The position numbers and the translations under genes were made by a program. Shown here piece by piece: positions 15,724 through 19,688 of a stretch of 19,688 nucleotides of DNA (positions are counted from its first letter, which is position 1; each line of letters opens with the position of its first letter). Location: the NCBI GenBank assembly GCA_041695325.1, contig JBGFRC010000030.1, positions 1-19,688 of the forward strand, written 5' to 3'. Source of the stretch: SURF-13 sp041695325. GTDB lineage: Bacteria > Pseudomonadota > Gammaproteobacteria > SURF-13. The notes beneath the pieces are model-generated. The model ran no database searches. It was not told the DNA's origin and saw only the letters and a list, made by a program, of their open reading frames with translations.

Positions 15724-16734
15724 ATGGCAATTAAAGTGGCAATCAACGGCTACGGCCGTATCGGACGCAACGTGTTGCGCGCGGTGTATGAGGGCAAGCG
15801 CAACAAGGAAATACAAATCGTCGCCGTGAACGATCTCGGCAACGCCGAAACCAACGCCCACCTCACGCAGTACGACACGGTGCACGGCAAGTTCCCCGGC
15901 ACGGTGAGCGTGGAAGGAAACCACATGATCGTCAACGGTGACAAGATCCGCGTCTGCTCCGAGCGCGACCCAGGCAAGCTGCCATGGGGCGAGCTGGGGG
16001 TGGACGTGGTGCACGAGTGCACCGGCATCTTCACCAGCAAGGACAAGGCCGGCGCGCACCTCAAGGCGGGCGCCAAGAAAGTGATTATCTCCGCGCCCGG
16101 CACCGACGTGGACGCGACCGTCGTCTACGGCGTGAACCACAAAACCCTGAAGGCGTCTCATACCGTGATCTCCAACGGCTCTTGCACCACCAACTGCCTG
16201 GCGCCGCTGGCTGCGCCGCTGCACAAGAAGATCGGCATCGTGCACGGCCTGATGACCACGATACACAGCTACACCAACGATCAGGTGCTGACCGACGTCT
16301 ATCACAGCGACCTGCGCCGCGCGCGCTCCGCGACCATGTCGCAGATTCCCACCAAGACCGGCGCGGCGGCGGCCATCGGTCTGGTGCTGCCGGAGCTGGA
16401 CGGCAAGCTGGACGGCTTCGCGGTGCGCGTGCCGACCATCAACGTGTCGCTGGTGGATTTGACCTTCACCGCCGCGCGCGAGACTACCAAGGACGAAATT
16501 CACGCGATCATGAAAGAGGCAGCCAACGGCGAGCTGAAGGGGGTGCTGAATTACAACGACAAGCCGCTGGTGTCCATGGACTTCAACCACGACCCGGCTT
16601 CCAGCACCTACGATGCGACCTTGACCAAGATCATCAACGGCAAGCTGGTCAAGGTGCTGGCCTGGTACGACAATGAGTGGGGCTTTTCCAACCGTATGCT
16701 CGACACCACCGTGGCGTTGATAAGCGCGAAATAA
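15724..16734 (+). CDS. gap: Glyceraldehyde-3-phosphate dehydrogenase, type I
   Basis: GAPDH interconverts glyceraldehyde 3-phosphate and 1,3-bisphosphoglycerate; next to prk and pgk it can work in the reductive direction. The 336-residue protein starts at ATG 15724 after GGAG (15713-15716). It has an N-terminal Rossmann fold (INGYGRIGRNVLRA, 7-20), the NDLG loop at 36-40 with an Asp typical of NAD-preferring enzymes, the catalytic SNGSCTTNCLAPL with C154, H181 in TTIHSYTNDQ, DLRRARSATMSQIPTKTGAA, and the end WYDNEWGFSNRM. Coenzyme preference cannot be settled by eye. The gene is 2 nt upstream of pgk, so the two are translationally coupled. Confidence 0.97.
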   Translation: MAIKVAINGYGRIGRNVLRAVYEGKRNKEIQIVAVNDLGNAETNAHLTQYDTVHGKFPGTVSVEGNHMIVNGDKIRVCSERDPGKLPWGELGVDVVHECTGIFTSKDKAGAHLKAGAKKVIISAPGTDVDATVVYGVNHKTLKASHTVISNGSCTTNCLAPLAAPLHKKIGIVHGLMTTIHSYTNDQVLTDVYHSDLRRARSATMSQIPTKTGAAAAIGLVLPELDGKLDGFAVRVPTINVSLVDLTFTAARETTKDEIHAIMKEAANGELKGVLNYNDKPLVSMDFNHDPASSTYDATLTKIINGKLVKVLAWYDNEWGFSNRMLDTTVALISAK

Positions 16735-16736
16735 AA

Positions 16737-17933
16737 ATGTCCATCGTAAAATTAGAAGAGCTGCGTAATCTTACCGGCATGCGCATGCTGATCCGCAGCG
16801 ATCTCAACGTGCCGATGAAGAACGGCAAGATCACCGATGAGACGCGCATCTACGCCAGCGTCCCGACCATCGAATACGCGATGACGGTGGGCGCCAAGGT
16901 GATGGTGATGTCGCACCTGGGGCGTCCGGAAGAAGGGGTATACGACGAAAAATACTCGCTTGCGCCCATCGCCGAACAGCTCTCCAAACATCTCTGTAGA
17001 GACGTGCGTCTGGTCAAGGACTGGCTGAACGGCGTGGAGGTCGCCAACGGCGAGGTGGTGCTGCTGGAGAACGTGCGCTTCAACGAGGGCGAAGAGGACA
17101 ACGACGACGCGCTTGCCAGAAAGATGGCCGCGTTGTGCGACGTGTTCGTGATGGACGCCTTCGGCACCGCACACCGCGCCCAGGCCTCCACCCACGGGGT
17201 GGCGAAGTACGCGCCGGTTGCCTGCGCAGGACCGCTGCTGTGGAAGGAGCTTAAGGCCCTGCATACGGCGTTGAAAGACCCGGCGCGCCCCATGGTGGCG
17301 ATCGTCGGCGGCTCCAAGGTGTCCACCAAGCTCACGGTGCTGGAGTCCCTTTCCGACGTGGTGGACCAATTGATTGTGGGCGGCGGTATCGCCAATACCT
17401 TCATCGCCGCGGCGGGTTACAACGTCGGCAAGTCGCTGCACGAGCCGGACCTGATCCCGGTCGCCAAACGCTTGTCGGAAAAGGCCAGGGCGCGCGGCGC
17501 GGAGATACCCGTGCCGGTGGACGTGGTGTGCGCCAAGGAATTTTCCGAAACCGCCAAGGGCGCGTTGAAGAACGTAGACCAGGTTGCCGCCGATGATATG
17601 ATCATGGACATCGGCCCGAAGACCGCCGCGCGCCTGGTGGAGATGCTCAAGAAGGCCAAGACCATCGTGTGGAACGGCCCGCTGGGCGTGTTCGAATTCG
17701 ACGAGTTCAACGCCGGCACCGAAACGCTGGCGCGCGCCATCGCGGAGAGCCCCGCGTTCTCGCTCGCGGGCGGCGGAGACACGCTCGCGGCCATCGCCAA
17801 GTACGGCATCGAAAACGGCATCACCTACATCTCCACCGGCGGCGGCGCGTTTCTGGAGTTTCTGGAAGGCAAAACGCTGCCCGCGGTGGCGATGCTGGAG
17901 GAGCGTGGAAAACAGCTCGCAACAATCAAGTAG
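16737..17933 (+). CDS. pgk: Phosphoglycerate kinase
   Basis: PGK transfers phosphate between 1,3-bisphosphoglycerate and ADP, or the reverse in carbon fixation. The 398-residue protein begins at ATG 16737, 2 nt after the gap stop; a longer in-frame extension overlaps gap and is not conserved. Motifs are the substrate loop RSDLNVPMKNGKITDETRI (20-38), SHLGRPEEG, LLENVRFNEGEE, MDAFGTAHRAQAST, the interdomain IVGGSKVSTKL, the nucleotide loops WNGPLGVFEFDEFNAGT and GGGDTLAAI, and the C-terminal STGGGAFLEFLEGKTLP. No Shine-Dalgarno is evident, which fits coupling to gap. Confidence 0.97.
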   Translation: MSIVKLEELRNLTGMRMLIRSDLNVPMKNGKITDETRIYASVPTIEYAMTVGAKVMVMSHLGRPEEGVYDEKYSLAPIAEQLSKHLCRDVRLVKDWLNGVEVANGEVVLLENVRFNEGEEDNDDALARKMAALCDVFVMDAFGTAHRAQASTHGVAKYAPVACAGPLLWKELKALHTALKDPARPMVAIVGGSKVSTKLTVLESLSDVVDQLIVGGGIANTFIAAAGYNVGKSLHEPDLIPVAKRLSEKARARGAEIPVPVDVVCAKEFSETAKGALKNVDQVAADDMIMDIGPKTAARLVEMLKKAKTIVWNGPLGVFEFDEFNAGTETLARAIAESPAFSLAGGGDTLAAIAKYGIENGITYISTGGGAFLEFLEGKTLPAVAMLEERGKQLATIK

Positions 17934-17954
17934 CGGGTTACAAGTGGCGAGTTG

Positions 17955-18002
17955 CAAGTGGCAAGAGAAGATACCACCGGCCACTTCTTTTTCTTGCTAC
18001 TT
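17955..18002. repeat. Imperfect inverted repeat between pgk and pyk
   Basis: AAGTGGCAAGAGAAG (17956-17970) can pair, with G-U and a small bulge, with CTTCTTTTTCTTGCTACTT (17984-18002). The flanks repeat the same words (CAAGTGGCGAG, GCAAGTGGCAAG, TACTTGCTGCTTG), giving a degenerate short-period character like 8825-8880. It may separate pyk expression from the upstream genes. Confidence 0.6.
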
Positions 18003-18028
18003 TATACTTGCTGCTTGATACTGCCGTT

Positions 18029-19471
18029 ATGCTAAGACGCACTAAAATTGTCGCTACCCTGGGCCCCGCCACCGATGATCCGAAGGTGCTGGACAGGATG
18101 ATCGAGGCGGGCGTGGACGTGGTGCGCATCAATTTCTCTCACGGCGAGCCGGAGCAGCAGCGTCTGCGCGCGGAGGCGGTGCTGAATCGCGCGCGCGCCT
18201 ACGGCAGGCAGATCGGGGTGCTGGCCGATCTGCAGGGCCCGAAGATCCGCATCGAGCGCTTCAAGCAGGGCAAGATCACCCTGCGCGAGGGCGCCAAGTT
18301 CATACTGGACGCGCGCTGCAAGCAGGATGAAGGCACGCAGGAACGCGTCGGCATCGCCTACCAGGAACTGGTGCAGGATGTGCGCCGCGGCGATAACCTG
18401 TTGCTGGATGACGGACGCATCGTGTTGTGGGTGGAGCAGGTGGAGGGCCCGGAGATACGCTGCCGGGTGGTGGCGGGCGGCGAGTTGTCGAACAACAAAG
18501 GCATCAACCGTCAGGGCGGGGGCTTAAGCACGCCCGCGCTCACTGACAAGGATCGCGCCGACATCCAGACAGCGGCGGCGATGCAGGCGGATTACCTGGC
18601 GGTGTCTTTTCCGCGCAACGCCGAAGACATCCACGAGGCGCGCCGGCTGTTGCAGGCCGCGGGCGGAACGGCCGGCATCGTGGCCAAGATCGAGCGCGCC
18701 GAGGCGCTGAATTGTCTTGAGGAGATCATCGAGGCGAGCGACGCGGTGATGATTGCGCGCGGCGATCTCGGCGTGGAGATCGGTGACGCCGCGCTGCCGC
18801 CGGTGCAGAAGCGCATCATCCAGCTTGCACGCACCTTGAATCGCGTGGTGGTGACGGCCACCCAGATGATGGAGAGCATGATTGAAAGCCCCATTCCGAC
18901 GCGCGCCGAGGTGTTCGACGTGGCCAACGCGGTGCTGGACGGCACCGACGCGGTGATGCTCTCCGCCGAGACCGCGACCGGCAAATATCCGGACAAGGCC
19001 GTGGCGGCGATGGATCGCATCTGCCGCGAGGCGGAGAAGCAGCGCGTGACGCGCGTCTCCGATCACCGCGTTGACACCGTCTTTAAACGCATAGATGAAG
19101 CCATTGCCATGGCCACCATGTACACCGCCAACCACCTGGGGGTGAAGGCGATCATTGCGCTCACCGAATCCGGCTCCACGCCGCTGTGGATGTCGCGCAT
19201 CAGCTCTGGCATTCCCATCTATGCGCTCACCCGGCACGCCGAGACGCGGCGCAAGGTGACGCTGTACCGCGGCGTGTATCCAGTGAGCTTCGACATCCCC
19301 AGCACCAATCACGCCGAGGTCAACAAGGAGGCGGCGGATGAGCTGGTGCGGCGCGGCGCGGTGCGCGAGGGCGATCTGCTTATCATCACCAAGGGCGATC
19401 TCATGGGCGTGCACGGCGGCACCAATGCCATGAAAATCGTGCGCGTGGGGGGCATGGTCGCGCCGTACTGA
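18029..19471 (+). CDS. pyk: Pyruvate kinase (PykA-type)
   Basis: Pyruvate kinase makes pyruvate and ATP from phosphoenolpyruvate. The 480-residue length and LRRTKIVATLGPATDD start resemble enterobacterial PykA rather than PykF. Seen motifs are VVRINFSHGEP (31-41, R33, N35, S37), LADLQGPKIR (65-74), LSNNKGINRQGGGLS with the B-domain boundary, AVSFPRNAED, catalytic K220 in VAKIERAEA, ARGDLGVEIG (243-252), TATQMMESMI (276-285), and DAVMLSAETATGKYP. The ATG at 18029 matches the conserved family start; a longer open frame overlapping pgk is rejected. No Shine-Dalgarno sequence precedes it. The inverted repeat just upstream may limit read-through from pgk. Confidence 0.96.
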   Translation: MLRRTKIVATLGPATDDPKVLDRMIEAGVDVVRINFSHGEPEQQRLRAEAVLNRARAYGRQIGVLADLQGPKIRIERFKQGKITLREGAKFILDARCKQDEGTQERVGIAYQELVQDVRRGDNLLLDDGRIVLWVEQVEGPEIRCRVVAGGELSNNKGINRQGGGLSTPALTDKDRADIQTAAAMQADYLAVSFPRNAEDIHEARRLLQAAGGTAGIVAKIERAEALNCLEEIIEASDAVMIARGDLGVEIGDAALPPVQKRIIQLARTLNRVVVTATQMMESMIESPIPTRAEVFDVANAVLDGTDAVMLSAETATGKYPDKAVAAMDRICREAEKQRVTRVSDHRVDTVFKRIDEAIAMATMYTANHLGVKAIIALTESGSTPLWMSRISSGIPIYALTRHAETRRKVTLYRGVYPVSFDIPSTNHAEVNKEAADELVRRGAVREGDLLIITKGDLMGVHGGTNAMKIVRVGGMVAPY

Positions 19472-19517
19472 TGCTTATAAAACGTATCGCTCACCCTACC
19501 TAAACGGTGTGTAACGC

Positions 19518-19523
19518 TATAAA
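19518..19523 (+). promoter_or_regulatory. Possible -10 element upstream of fba
   Basis: TATAAA (within CTATAAAATAAG) lies about 45 nt before the fba ATG in a 96-nt gap after pyk. No good -35 is seen at the right distance, so this is only suggestive of a separate fba promoter. Confidence 0.3.
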
Positions 19524-19567
19524 ATAAGCCGATTCAGAAACCCACACAGCCTTAATGGAGGTCCACA

Positions 19568-19688
19568 ATGCCCTTGATTTCCATCCGCCAATTACTCGAT
19601 CACGCCGCCGAACACGGCTACGGTGTGCCCGCCTACAACGTCAACAACATGGAGCAGATGCACGCCATCATGCAGGCCGCCGACGCGG
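19568..19688 (+). CDS. fba: Fructose-bisphosphate aldolase, class II (N-terminal part)
   Basis: Only the first 40 codons are in the window. They read MPLISIRQLLDHAAEHGYGV, PAYNVNNMEQMHAIMQAADA, which is the conserved beginning of class II (zinc) aldolases of the Calvin-cycle (CbbA) type, with the PAYNVNNMEQ strand. The enzyme joins dihydroxyacetone phosphate to glyceraldehyde 3-phosphate or erythrose 4-phosphate. The ATG at 19568 follows a strong GGAGG (19557-19561) with 6-nt spacing. Its position after pyk continues the gap-pgk-pyk-fba order. The metal-binding His residues lie beyond the window. Confidence 0.93.
   Translation, partial: MPLISIRQLLDHAAEHGYGVPAYNVNNMEQMHAIMQAADA

Overview
The window looks like chromosomal DNA of a GC-rich proteobacterium, most likely a gammaproteobacterial (less likely betaproteobacterial) chemolithoautotroph. 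This rests on an rpoD 3' end next to a tRNA-Ile(CAU)-type gene, Proteobacteria-type metK/ahcY/metF/bioA proteins, a PykA-type pyruvate kinase, and a phosphoribulokinase beside Calvin-cycle/glycolysis enzymes (prk-tkt-gap-pgk-pyk-fba). No RuBisCO gene is in the window, so autotrophy is inferred from prk and its neighbours. No species is claimed.

Layout. (1) 1-1145: the last 40 codons of rpoD; a structured intergenic repeat; a small divergent HNH-nuclease gene in AT-rich DNA; then a CAU tRNA gene whose anticodon loop is interrupted by a 246-nt group I intron. (2) 1158-2642: rimO, 12 nt after the tRNA, followed by a second, inverted copy of the structured repeat. (3) 2643-4488: a regulated-looking leader (sigma70-like promoter, 16-bp palindrome, perfect FNR-type box), then a two-gene unit encoding a Tat-exported metallophosphoesterase and a small periplasmic monoheme cytochrome c, closed by a strong terminator. 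(4) 4542-11376, minus strand: metK-ahcY-metF (methyl cycle), a truncated response-regulator remnant, a REC-GGDEF-EAL protein and bioA. (5) 11527-12588: a CxxC thioredoxin-fold protein whose C-terminus runs into a 78-bp tandem repeat, then a gene-poor stretch. (6) 12589-19688: prk, tkt, gap, pgk, pyk and the start of fba, all on the plus strand.

How the genes fit together. prk, tkt, gap, pgk and fba provide the regeneration and reduction steps of the Calvin cycle, and pyk takes carbon to pyruvate. metK makes SAM, ahcY clears S-adenosylhomocysteine and metF supplies methyl-THF; the downstream bioA product also uses SAM, as amino donor. The phosphoesterase/cytochrome pair is an exported redox-associated module of unknown function.

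The most notable items are the group I intron in the tRNA anticodon loop (with an unusual insertion between P7 and P3), the paired structured repeats that abut two stop codons and keep their helices by compensatory change, the uncharacterised phosphoesterase-cytochrome pair with an FNR-like site, and a phosphoribulokinase of class II type that lacks the P-loop regulatory cysteine.
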